Shown here in pieces: positions 32,688 to 40,111 of a stretch of DNA of 64,000 nucleotides. Below the pieces are notes generated by a model. The model was given only the letters and a program-made list of their open reading frames with translations, did no database searches and had not been told where the DNA came from. The DNA comes from Symploca sp. SIO3C6 (GTDB lineage Bacteria > Cyanobacteriota > Cyanobacteriia > Cyanobacteriales > Coleofasciculaceae). Numbering within the stretch: position 1 is the first letter of the stretch; every line of letters begins with the position of its first letter. Position numbers and translations under genes: made by a program. The stretch spans positions 344,906-408,905 of the forward strand of contig JAAHHJ010000001.1 in the NCBI GenBank assembly GCA_010692425.1, in the 5' to 3' direction.

Positions 32688-33290
32688 CTACAAATAGGGG
32701 TATAAACTCAAGCTAAATTTGGGCAATATATTTTCTCCCGATAATTCTATAGGAAGACTTCGCACCTCCACATCTTGCCCTTGACGATAAATTTCCACTT
32801 CCTGCTGTTGGGGATTAATCAACCATCCCAATATAACCCCTGCATCCATATACTCCTGCATTTTAGAATGCAGCATTTCTAAATCATCTGTTGCTGACCT
32901 TAGTTCAATCACAAAATCCGGTGCAATGGGGGGAAATTTGCGTTTTTGCTCCGGGGTTAGTGCCTCCCAACGTCCCTTTTGAATCCAAGCAGCATCAGGA
33001 GAACGATTGGCACCATTAGGCAACTTAAATACAGTAGAGGAACTGAAAGTATAACCGAGTTGAGTTTGCCGATTCCAAATGCCCAAATCGATAATTAAAT
33101 CCGCTTCTCGATTGCCGCTTTCACCTCCAACAGGTGGCATAATGATTAATTCTCCTTTGGCAGTTCGTTCAAACTGTAACTGGCGGTTATTTTGACATAA
33201 CTGATAGAACTGCTCGTCTGTCAGTTCAACGGTGTCTAAATTTAATGCCAAAGGAGTCATAGCCGCTAATTCTCTCATATCAGCCATCAT
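32688..33290 (-). CDS. Uma2-family putative endonuclease
   Basis: A 200-residue Uma2/DUF820 protein: FERTAKGELIIMPPVGGESG, SPDAAWIQKGRWEALTPEQKRKFPPIAPDFVIELRS, and MQEYMDAGVILGWLINPQQQEVEIYRQG. The candidate catalytic residues are the Asp in SPDA, the Glu in VIEL and a Lys in SKMQEY. It lies 78 bp downstream of an orphan antitoxin gene on the same strand. Two starts (MMADMRELAAM) are possible. Confidence 0.88.
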   Translation of the reverse strand: MMADMRELAAMTPLALNLDTVELTDEQFYQLCQNNRQLQFERTAKGELIIMPPVGGESGNREADLIIDLGIWNRQTQLGYTFSSSTVFKLPNGANRSPDAAWIQKGRWEALTPEQKRKFPPIAPDFVIELRSATDDLEMLHSKMQEYMDAGVILGWLINPQQQEVEIYRQGQDVEVRSLPIELSGENILPKFSLSLYPYL

Positions 33291-33368
33291 ACGGCAATCT
33301 AGAACAAAGGAAAGGTAAACAAACTATACTGACCTAGTCATAGCCATGACAGCATTGACCGTAAAGCA

Positions 33369-33629
33369 TCAATCAATGTCTCCCAACACCTCGTCTAGGG
33401 AGTAGGTTTCATTGTTTTTTATCTGTTGAAGGGATCTTTGAAGACTTTCTCTAAATTCGGGAATTGACAATAATTCTACGGTTTCCTGTAAGCTTTCATA
33501 CTCTTTATATGAGATAAGTACCGCAGAATCCCTAGCAGATTCTATCTGATAGACTTTATTTTCTTCGGTGACTAATTTAAGCATATTCTCAAAGTCTTCT
33601 CTGGCAGCAGCAGCAGTCAATTTTTCCAT
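33369..33629 (-). CDS. Phd/YefM-family antitoxin, apparently without toxin
   Basis: An 86-residue protein: KLTAAAAREDFENMLKLVTEENKVYQIESARDSAVLISYKEYESLQETVELL, the N-terminal DNA-binding core of the Phd/YefM fold, followed by a toxin-binding helical tail. The ATG at 33629 has a GAGGTAGGAAG box directly upstream; an ATG seven codons earlier does not. No RelE, Doc or PIN toxin is adjacent, so it is orphaned or its partner is elsewhere. Confidence 0.8.
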   Translation of the reverse strand: MEKLTAAAAREDFENMLKLVTEENKVYQIESARDSAVLISYKEYESLQETVELLSIPEFRESLQRSLQQIKNNETYSLDEVLGDID

Positions 33630-33751
33630 CTTCCTACCTCTTTTTGGCATAGTTTACCTAAATCCATTGTAGTGTGGACATTGCCTGACATGCACCGCCT
33701 CCTGAAAGTGCGATCGCACTCGATACTCATTTTTTCAGAATCAATGATAAC

Positions 33752-33940
33752 CTATTCTTTTAGGGTGTTAATCCGACGATAGTGTTTGAATTTTTTAGCT
33801 CTATCAAAAGCTTCTGTACTAGGAGATAAAATTTCTACGATTAAACAAGGATAATATATGATCTTTCTCGCTTTTTTATCGCGTGGGTCACAACTCACCA
33901 TTACATCGGGATAGTGAATGTCGGGAAAATCCGTGTCCAG
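33752..33940 (-). pseudogene. Uma2 fragment
   Basis: About 62 codons survive: FPDIHYPDVMVSCDPRDKK, then YPCLIVEILSPSTEAFDRAKKF and YRRINTLKE-stop. This is the middle of a Uma2 domain with both ends missing; the frame is lost where QEYVL-like sequence should follow. A MITE-like element (copy E) lies 52 bp beyond its broken 5' end. Confidence 0.75.
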
Positions 33941-33991
33941 GACGCAACTCCTGAGAGATTGAGAATTGCGATCGCGCCCTCTTCCTTATGC

Positions 33992-34085
33992 TATAGCGCT
34001 ACGCGCAAGGCTCCAGGGCAGAAGGGGTGAATTTGACAAAGTTTTAGCGATTTAGCTTGTCCTAACCTTAATACGTACTGCTATA
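33992..34085 (-). mobile_element. MITE-like element, copy E (94 bp, reverse)
   Basis: Intact ends; the interior is the 86-bp core plus the 8-bp ACCCCTTC variant seen also in copy B, without heptamers. It sits between the broken Uma2 fragment and a degraded gene. Confidence 0.75.
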
Positions 34086-34144
34086 TAAAGAGAAGATCAG
34101 TTTGACACTCCCCGGAATAATGTAAAGACTTGTAACAATTTCGC

Positions 34145-34680
34145 TTACTGATTGGTGGTTTCTATTTTGGAGATGTCTATTTTAATTTCTTCAATTGGTC
34201 GCACCACTTCGGTAGTAGTTCTGCTCAGCCTTAATTGACCAATTGCTTTAAATGTCAGTTGTAGTTTGGGAGTAGTTTCTAGAGTACCATAGATACCTTT
34301 GAGCATCTGAATTTGGCTAAGGCTGTGGGTGGTAACTACTGATTGAGCTTGATATTGGGTGGCTGATGAGAAGTTATAATTTTGGATTAATTGCTCTTGA
34401 TTGGTCAAGATCATGCCAGTGACTAGTGAGGCAAATTTTTCGATGTTACCTAAGTCAGCATCACAGATATCAATGAGAAATTCTTGTTGAAATTCTCGAA
34501 TAACTGTAATTTCTTGACCTGCTTCTTAAGGGAGTGGCTTTGTGGAAGTGAGTTCTCTATAGTTTTGAGAGATGTCTAATTTACTGGGGTAGATAGCAAT
34601 CAGTGGTAGGGATTCTAAATGTTAAGTTGACTAATAGATGATGGATAAATTGTTCAACCGTTAATCGAAATACTCGACGC
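34145..34680 (-). pseudogene. Degraded unknown gene (one frameshift, one nonsense)
   Basis: The last 89 codons are open (34145-34414). The same frame continues upstream through EFQQEFLIDICDADLGNIEKF to an in-frame TAA near 34526, and beyond it through LPLIAIYPSKLDIS. Further 5' the reading jumps frame to RLTVEQFIHHLLVNLTFRIP. These segments look like one former gene. I do not recognise the family. The surviving 89 codons have no convincing start signal. Confidence 0.5.
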
Positions 34681-34737
34681 AATTATAGTTGTTTGAATCC
34701 TCCAAATTGTTCAACCGTATTATTCTTCTACAATACT

Positions 34738-34824
34738 CATGAGGTACATATAATTTTCTTCTTAGTTTCCTGTTAAGAGTTACCTAAAAAAAAACTTGTA
34801 CCTCACTCAATTGAAGACTGCTAT
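34738..34824. repeat. Dispersed repeat R5, copy 2
   Basis: Counterpart of 2439-2528. GAGGTACA at the left and TGTACCTC to the right are inverted. Confidence 0.55.
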
Positions 34825-34855
34825 ATTTTGTGGCAGAAACCATGATTAAACTTTT

Positions 34856-35485
34856 CTACATAGCGAGAGCGAAAATCTGCTGTGCGGATAAGTTGAACTG
34901 GGGGAAAGTAGGGGAAATAATTGGAGTGTTTTCTATAAATGGATTCATCTGATATTCTTCATCCACCAAAGTACAAACAAAAAGTGTTGGTTGTTTAGGG
35001 TTGCCGATGAACTTTCTCGCCCCCAAGGCTGCGTAATCGAGAATCCAATATTCTTTAATGCTCATTTCTTCATAATCTCGCAGTTTATTGTAGTAATCGT
35101 CACGCCGATTAGTTGAAACAACTTCGACGATTAATTTAATTGAATCAGGATTTTGGATAATCGATTCGCTCTCCCACCGAGATTCCGCCTCAATAACTTC
35201 TTGATTCAAAACAATGATGTCGGGCTCATAACCTGATTGTTTGCGCTTGGGCTTGACAATTGATTCTCTAGGAATAGTCCAAATTCCGCCTTTGCCCATC
35301 TGCCTGATAGTTATCAATAGTTGCTCAATAAGGGAACCTGTTAGATTGGAATGTTTTCCCCTTGGCTTGGGTATTTCAATAATGACTCCATCATGCAGTT
35401 CATAGCGGGCTGGGGAGTTTTCGGGATACCAGCTGATAAATTCATCAAAGCTGTATAGTTTTGGTTCAGTTTGGGCTTGAGTCAT
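34856..35485 (-). CDS. Uma2-family putative endonuclease
   Basis: A 209-residue Uma2 protein of a subtype starting YSFDEFISWYPENSPARYELHDGVIIEIPKPRGKHS. The core continues SGYEPDIIVLNQE and IKLIVEVVSTNRRDDYYNKLRDYEEMSIKEYWILDYAALG. Catalytic D, E and K positions are kept. Third Uma2 locus within 3 kb, but of a different subtype from the one at 32688, so it is not a simple tandem duplicate. Confidence 0.88.
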   Translation of the reverse strand: MTQAQTEPKLYSFDEFISWYPENSPARYELHDGVIIEIPKPRGKHSNLTGSLIEQLLITIRQMGKGGIWTIPRESIVKPKRKQSGYEPDIIVLNQEVIEAESRWESESIIQNPDSIKLIVEVVSTNRRDDYYNKLRDYEEMSIKEYWILDYAALGARKFIGNPKQPTLFVCTLVDEEYQMNPFIENTPIISPTFPQFNLSAQQIFALAM

Positions 35486-35611
35486 ATTTTTTTCTTAGGA
35501 TGTAATGAGTGTCGCGCCAATATGTAAAGATCTAAGAAATCGTTGTTTAGTTGCATCTAAAGATGAAAATTAATTTAGGTTCCTGATACTCTATTCAGCA
35601 ATATCTAAATT

Positions 35612-36118
35612 TCAATCGGTGCGATTTATTAATTGATTTGAAGTTTTGAGTAAATATGTATGGTTATTTTCATCTATAATTCTTATGATTACATCAACTT
35701 CAACCCCTGGTTCCCATTTTGGTCCTCCTCTAGCAACTTTTTCTAACAGAGATGGAGTACTGTTACTAGCTATTTGCTCTTCTTTGATAAACTCAGTTTC
35801 CCAAATTTCTTGACCATTAATTATCCATAATTTATCAGAAATAATAGAAGGGGGAAATTCCATACTATCTTGGGCTTTAATCCTAATCACAGCTATCAGT
35901 GGTTTGCCGTCTGGTGGGCTAATGGGCATAAAGTCACGCCACAGATAAGTTTCTAGGGTTAATTGAGTATTTTGTACTTCTATTTGCTCTGGTGCTGATT
36001 GGAGTGTGTCCATAGGATAATTACCAGATATTTCTCGGGCTTTACACCCTAGGTTAAATAAAGCAACTATTATCAGCGGTAATAAGGTTGCAAGTATTTT
36101 AGGATTGACTTTTAACAT
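35612..36118 (-). CDS. Putative lipoprotein of unknown function
   Basis: A 168-residue protein. Residues 8-25 are a hydrophobic signal segment (ILATLLPLIIVALFNLGC) ending at a cysteine that could be lipidated, although the -3 residue is not ideal. The mature part is beta-rich (LTLETYLWRDFMPIS, PLIAVIRIKA, KLWIINGQEIWETEF). It was probably exported and membrane-anchored. I recognise no domain. Confidence 0.6.
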   Translation of the reverse strand: MLKVNPKILATLLPLIIVALFNLGCKAREISGNYPMDTLQSAPEQIEVQNTQLTLETYLWRDFMPISPPDGKPLIAVIRIKAQDSMEFPPSIISDKLWIINGQEIWETEFIKEEQIASNSTPSLLEKVARGGPKWEPGVEVDVIIRIIDENNHTYLLKTSNQLINRTD

Positions 36119-36171
36119 TGCACTATTTTTGTGTTTTGCTATTTTTATGGCAGTATGTTAAAGTTACAAAT

Positions 36172-36308
36172 AAAGACGCGGGGACACGGAGACACGAGGA
36201 CACGGGGACACGGGGACGCTCCGGATAAATTGGATGTGGATTTAACCACAACCAATTTTATGCACCGCAAGTGACGGTGGGGTATTTGACCCATATTAAT
36301 TTCGATAA
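36172..36308 (+). repeat. Dispersed repeat R2, copy 2
   Basis: Head AAAGACGCGGGGACACGG with a run of GACACGG/GGGGACA units, then ATTTAACCACAACCAATTTT and the conserved tail ending ATTAATTTCGATAA. It fills most of the 36119-36443 gap. Confidence 0.8.
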
Positions 36309-36443
36309 AGGTTACGTTACTTTGAAATAAATTTAATAGCAATAATATTTTACACTCAAACAGTTGCCTATTTATCAAAGTAGTGTTCTTTGTTTGGATC
36401 GTTGTATTCAGACAGTCAAGTATATTTGCCAGAGCCAACTAGA

Positions 36444-37184
36444 ATGATCGATACTATTAACATTATCTTTATTTTATCAATTATACTCAATATCTTACTT
36501 GTCGGCTTAGGTCTTAGTTTTATTGCCAAAAAGGGCGGTATATCTTATTTACTAAGCAAGTTGGCTTTTAGTGCTAGTGGTCAGTTATATGAAAATTATT
36601 ACTACCATGAAAAGAAAAGTCACTTTGAAAGTTTACCACCAATAGATTCAGCAATAGTCTTTGTAGGAGATAGTCTAACTGATAGTTGTGAATGGTCTGA
36701 GTTATTTCCAGGGCAAATAATCATAAATCGTGGGATCTCTGGGGATAGGACAGATGGGGTATTAAACCGGGTAGATGAAATAGTTAGGTCTAAACCTCAG
36801 AAGATTTTGATTATGGTAGGAATCAATGACCTAGTTCAAGGTAAGAAGTTAGTAAATGTAATTAATAACTACAAGTTGATTCTAGAAAAGTTTCAATTTC
36901 AACTACCAGACACAGAAGTTTTAATTCAAAGCGTTTTGCCAATTAATAGCCCTAAGGCTTGGGAGGCTAAACAAATAAAGCTTAATAATAATAAGGTAAT
37001 TGCTATGAATACTAAACTAAAAGCTTTAGCTCAAGAATTTTCTTTTCAATATCTAGATTTGTTTTCTTCTTTTTTAGATACAGATAATCAATTAGATCTT
37101 CGCTATACACTAGATGGTATCCATTTGAATGGAGAAGGTTATTTGCATTGGAGAAAAAGCATTGAGAAAAATATAGTAAATTAA
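36444..37184 (+). CDS. SGNH/GDSL hydrolase with N-terminal membrane anchor
   Basis: A 246-residue esterase-type protein. An N-terminal membrane helix (IIFILSIILNILLVGLGLSF) precedes the hydrolase. The SGNH blocks are visible: block I FVGDSLTDS (Ser nucleophile), block II NRGISGD (Gly), block III VGINDL (Asn) and block V LDGIHLNGEGY (Asp, His). It probably acts in the periplasm on an ester or acetyl group. The ATG at 36444 is preferred to a TTG at 36390. Confidence 0.88.
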   Translation: MIDTINIIFILSIILNILLVGLGLSFIAKKGGISYLLSKLAFSASGQLYENYYYHEKKSHFESLPPIDSAIVFVGDSLTDSCEWSELFPGQIIINRGISGDRTDGVLNRVDEIVRSKPQKILIMVGINDLVQGKKLVNVINNYKLILEKFQFQLPDTEVLIQSVLPINSPKAWEAKQIKLNNNKVIAMNTKLKALAQEFSFQYLDLFSSFLDTDNQLDLRYTLDGIHLNGEGYLHWRKSIEKNIVN

Positions 37185-37239
37185 TGAAAATAAATTTTTG
37201 TCAAGCTACTTTACTGTACAAGTATTCCTAAGCCTTAAT

Positions 37240-37896
37240 TTAAGGAGCTAACCTTTGAATTTTCCAAGCAGATTCAACATCTAAGCGAGAATATAAAAAT
37301 CGATCATGTAGTCGATTTGGTCTACCTTGCCAAAATTCAAAACTATCAGGTACAACTCGATAACCACCCCACGCCGAAGGTAGAGGGATTTCTTGGTTAT
37401 TAAATTTGCGTTTGATTTCATCAAATTTCAATTCTAGTATTTTGCGGGAAGAGATTATTGTACTTTGTTGCGAACACCAGGCTCCGATTTGACTACCTCT
37501 GGGACGAGTGGTGAAATATTTGAGAGATTCGGCAGTGGAAATTTTGGCAGCATTACCAGAGATTTGTACCTGACGTTCTAAGGCTATCCAGAAAAACAAT
37601 AACGAGACTTGGGGATTTTCTTCGATTTGGCGGGCTTTTTTACTTTCGTAGTTAGTGAAAAAAACAAACCCCTGGTGATCAAAATACTTCAGAAGTACTA
37701 TGCGTTGTGATGGTTTAGCTGTAGCTGAAGCTGTTGCTAAACTCATGGCATTGGGCTCTGGTAGATTGGCATCACAAGCTTGTTGAAACCACAATTCAAA
37801 TTGCTTAAAAGGATCTTGATTAAGTTGTTCTCTTCTTAGACCTTCTAAGGTGTACTCTGTTCTTAAATTGCTGATATCAATATTGCGATCGCTCAT
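37240..37896 (-). CDS. pdxH: Pyridoxamine 5'-phosphate oxidase
   Basis: A 218-residue FMN enzyme making pyridoxal 5'-phosphate, the cofactor used by trpB and the PLP enzyme in this window. Motifs: [77 protein letters not shown] and the C-terminal [11 protein letters not shown] with end IQRLAP. The start at 37896 gives the usual length; the upstream in-frame ATG adds only eight residues. Confidence 0.93.
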   Translation of the reverse strand: MSDRNIDISNLRTEYTLEGLRREQLNQDPFKQFELWFQQACDANLPEPNAMSLATASATAKPSQRIVLLKYFDHQGFVFFTNYESKKARQIEENPQVSLLFFWIALERQVQISGNAAKISTAESLKYFTTRPRGSQIGAWCSQQSTIISSRKILELKFDEIKRKFNNQEIPLPSAWGGYRVVPDSFEFWQGRPNRLHDRFLYSRLDVESAWKIQRLAP

Positions 37897-38092
37897 AAGT
37901 TCAAGTTCTCTTTTTACCACTGGCGTTTAGATGCATTATCTGGACGAGTATCTGCCAGAAATCTAATTGTAGAGAGTTCTTGAGTATTTTCGGAGAGTTC
38001 TAATGAATTTATTTTTTTTCTACTATTGAGAGAAATAAAATTAATCAAAGATAGGCTTGATCAGGAGTAGAATAAGAAGTAATATTTAAAGC

Positions 38093-38130
38093 GAGTCAGC
38101 GCTTAGGCATACTCTCCTAAGCGCTGACTC
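38093..38130. promoter_or_regulatory. Perfect 15-bp inverted repeat, 8-bp loop
   Basis: GAGTCAGCGCTTAGG (38093-38107) and its exact complement (38116-38130). There is no T-tract on either side, so a simple rho-independent terminator is unlikely. It may be a protein-binding site or a hairpin in a transcript. Confidence 0.55.
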
Positions 38131-38457
38131 AAACCGCAAACCCAATGGAGGAGCAATAACAATGACTCCAAACCCCTTGTGGGGACTTGCTATATTGAGG
38201 ATTGTTACATCCTGGGTCAATCTTGTCACAGCTTTCTACAGGAATGAAGACTCGTTCAGGCTTACATCCTGCATTTTAGCTGCCCTAGACAGCTTGATCC
38301 TTGCCTTATCAATCCTACATCCTAGCAATTAGCTACGCGGTAGCTAGACAATGGGGCTGAGTGGCTTTAACTCAGTCCTATTGTTTTACTTATCTAATTC
38401 TATGATTCTATAGAACCATAATGGTGACTGACTTGGGAGATAACTTATAACTGGCTT

Positions 38458-38501
38458 ATACCTGACTTAACTAAATACATACCTGACTTATGCCTGAGTT
38501 T
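38458..38501 (+). promoter_or_regulatory. Phased direct repeats upstream of HTH-AAA_35 gene
   Basis: ATACCTGACTTA occurs at 38458-38469 and 38479-38490, exactly 21 bp apart (two helical turns), with a weaker third copy ATGCCTGAGTTT from 38490. They end 48 bp before the start of an HTH protein that could bind them. Confidence 0.5.
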
Positions 38502-38548
38502 AAGCGTGAAATAGCGATATTATATATGTAGATTCCTTTGGATAAACT

Positions 38549-39850
38549 ATGCCGCGATCGCTCAGAGTAAAAACAGACTACATTGACAGGGTTAAATCAG
38601 CAGTTCGGCGTAACGGTTATCCCAGACAAAAAGACTTGGCTGAAGATTTAGGACTTGCTCTCAACACTGTCGGCAACTTCCTCAATGGCAGAGCAGTTGA
38701 TGTTCTCAACTTTCAGGAAATCTGTAGGGTATTGGGTCAGGATTGGCAAGAGATTGCCCTTTTAGAAGAGAAAAACAACAGTAGTCAATCTACCCTTAAA
38801 GACTTTGAGTCAGAAGTAGTCATTACTGAAACCTATCACGATGAGGAGGAATCTTTTATTTATGTAGAAAGACCTCCCATTGAAGAGCTTTGTTATGAAA
38901 CTTTGTTGCAGCCCGGTTCCCTAATTAGGATTAAAGCACCTAGCTTGATGGGTAAAACTTTACTAATTTCTAAGGTTTTGGATAAATTAGCCAAACAAAA
39001 CTTTAGGAAGGTTTATTTAAACTTTCATCTGGCAGAGGAAAAAGATTTTGGCAATTTAGAGAAATTTTTGAAGTGGTTTTGCGTAAGTGTTAGCCAAAGT
39101 TTAGGATTAGAAAATAAATTAACTGATTACTGGGATGGAGAATTTTCTACTAGCAAAGTAAATTGCACAATCTACTTTGAAAAGTACCTGTTAGCTAAAA
39201 ACAACAAACCATTAGTTTTATGCTTAGATGAAGTTGATCGAGTTTTTGATAAACGTGAAGTTGCTGGTGATTTTTTTGGTCTCTTAAGAGCTTGGCACGA
39301 ACAAGGAAGAGTTAGCACGATCTGGAAAAGGCTGCGTTTGGTAGTTGCCCATTCAACAGAAGTTTATATACCACTCCATATTAATGAGTCGCCTTTTAAT
39401 GTAGGGGTGCCAATCGAATTACCAGAGTTTACACTAGAACAGGTAAGAGATTTAGCAAAACTTCATGATCTAGATTGGACAGATGCCCAGGTAAAACAGC
39501 TGATGGAGATGGTGGGGGGGCATCCCCATTTAGTTGAACAAGCTTTCTCTCACCTTAAAGTTAATAAGAAGATTTCCCTCGAACAACTCTTGGAGACAGC
39601 AGCAACAGAAGAGGGTATTTATAGCAGTCATCTGCGGCGACTTTGGCGCGTTATTGAGCAGCAAACAGAATTGCTAGAAGCCCTCAAGAAGGTTGTTACC
39701 ACTGACACTTCTGACACTTTAGTATCACTAAAACCGATACTGGCATATAAATTACATAGTACGGGATTAGTAGATTTGAAAGGAGATCAGGTAATGACTC
39801 GCTGTAATTTGTATCGCCAGTATTTTAGGAATCGCATCGAGGTATTATGA
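38549..39850 (+). CDS. HTH + AAA_35 (AAA-like) STAND-type ATPase
   Basis: A 433-residue protein. Residues 1-70 form a helix-turn-helix (RQKDLAEDLGLALNTVGNFLNGRAVD, VLGQDWQEI). An AAA_35 ATPase follows with an atypical Walker A, APSLMGKT at 130-137 (Ala for the first Gly), Walker B LVLCLDEVDRVFD and a C-terminal winged-helix-like region. Such proteins are cyanobacterial signalling or conflict ATPases of unknown trigger. No effector domain is attached. Phased repeats upstream suggest self-regulation. A second AAA_35 gene follows. Confidence 0.82.
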   Translation: MPRSLRVKTDYIDRVKSAVRRNGYPRQKDLAEDLGLALNTVGNFLNGRAVDVLNFQEICRVLGQDWQEIALLEEKNNSSQSTLKDFESEVVITETYHDEEESFIYVERPPIEELCYETLLQPGSLIRIKAPSLMGKTLLISKVLDKLAKQNFRKVYLNFHLAEEKDFGNLEKFLKWFCVSVSQSLGLENKLTDYWDGEFSTSKVNCTIYFEKYLLAKNNKPLVLCLDEVDRVFDKREVAGDFFGLLRAWHEQGRVSTIWKRLRLVVAHSTEVYIPLHINESPFNVGVPIELPEFTLEQVRDLAKLHDLDWTDAQVKQLMEMVGGHPHLVEQAFSHLKVNKKISLEQLLETAATEEGIYSSHLRRLWRVIEQQTELLEALKKVVTTDTSDTLVSLKPILAYKLHSTGLVDLKGDQVMTRCNLYRQYFRNRIEVL

Positions 39851-39902
39851 GTTCAGGAATTATTCTTGGAACAGGAGCTTACTTTTGACAGTATCTGGAA
39901 AA

Positions 39903-39926
39903 CCTCTCTGTTGCTCTCCAGAGAGG
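39903..39926 (+). terminator. Hairpin after the HTH-ATPase gene
   Basis: CCTCTCT and AGAGAGG form a 7-bp stem with a 10-base loop, followed by CTTTAAT. It is a weak but well-placed candidate, 52 bp after the stop. Confidence 0.4.
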
Positions 39927-40111
39927 CTTTAATCCTATGCGTTCCAATTCCTTCGAGTAAATAAAAATAATTCCTTAATTTCCGCCACCCCTATCGTTGG
40001 AATTAAGACTGGTGGAAAAGATAGTGGAGAGGTTAGTATTTTATCTTAAGTTTTGCCTACCTATTTAAAACTGAATCTTTGACTGTAAAGTCTCTACTTT
40101 CATCCACATCC

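Larger units (their letters stand above)
37897..38548. other. 650-bp gap with a perfect inverted repeat and direct repeats
   Basis: No gene is supported. Two structures are listed separately: a 15-bp-stem inverted repeat at 38093-38130 and direct repeats at 38458-38501 before the HTH-ATPase gene. The rest shows nothing I can assign. Confidence 0.5.

Noticed and set aside
36145-36438. 97-codon minus-strand frame
   Set aside because: Lies over dispersed repeat R2; the apparent peptide (CPRVLVSPCPRV) is the repeat itself.
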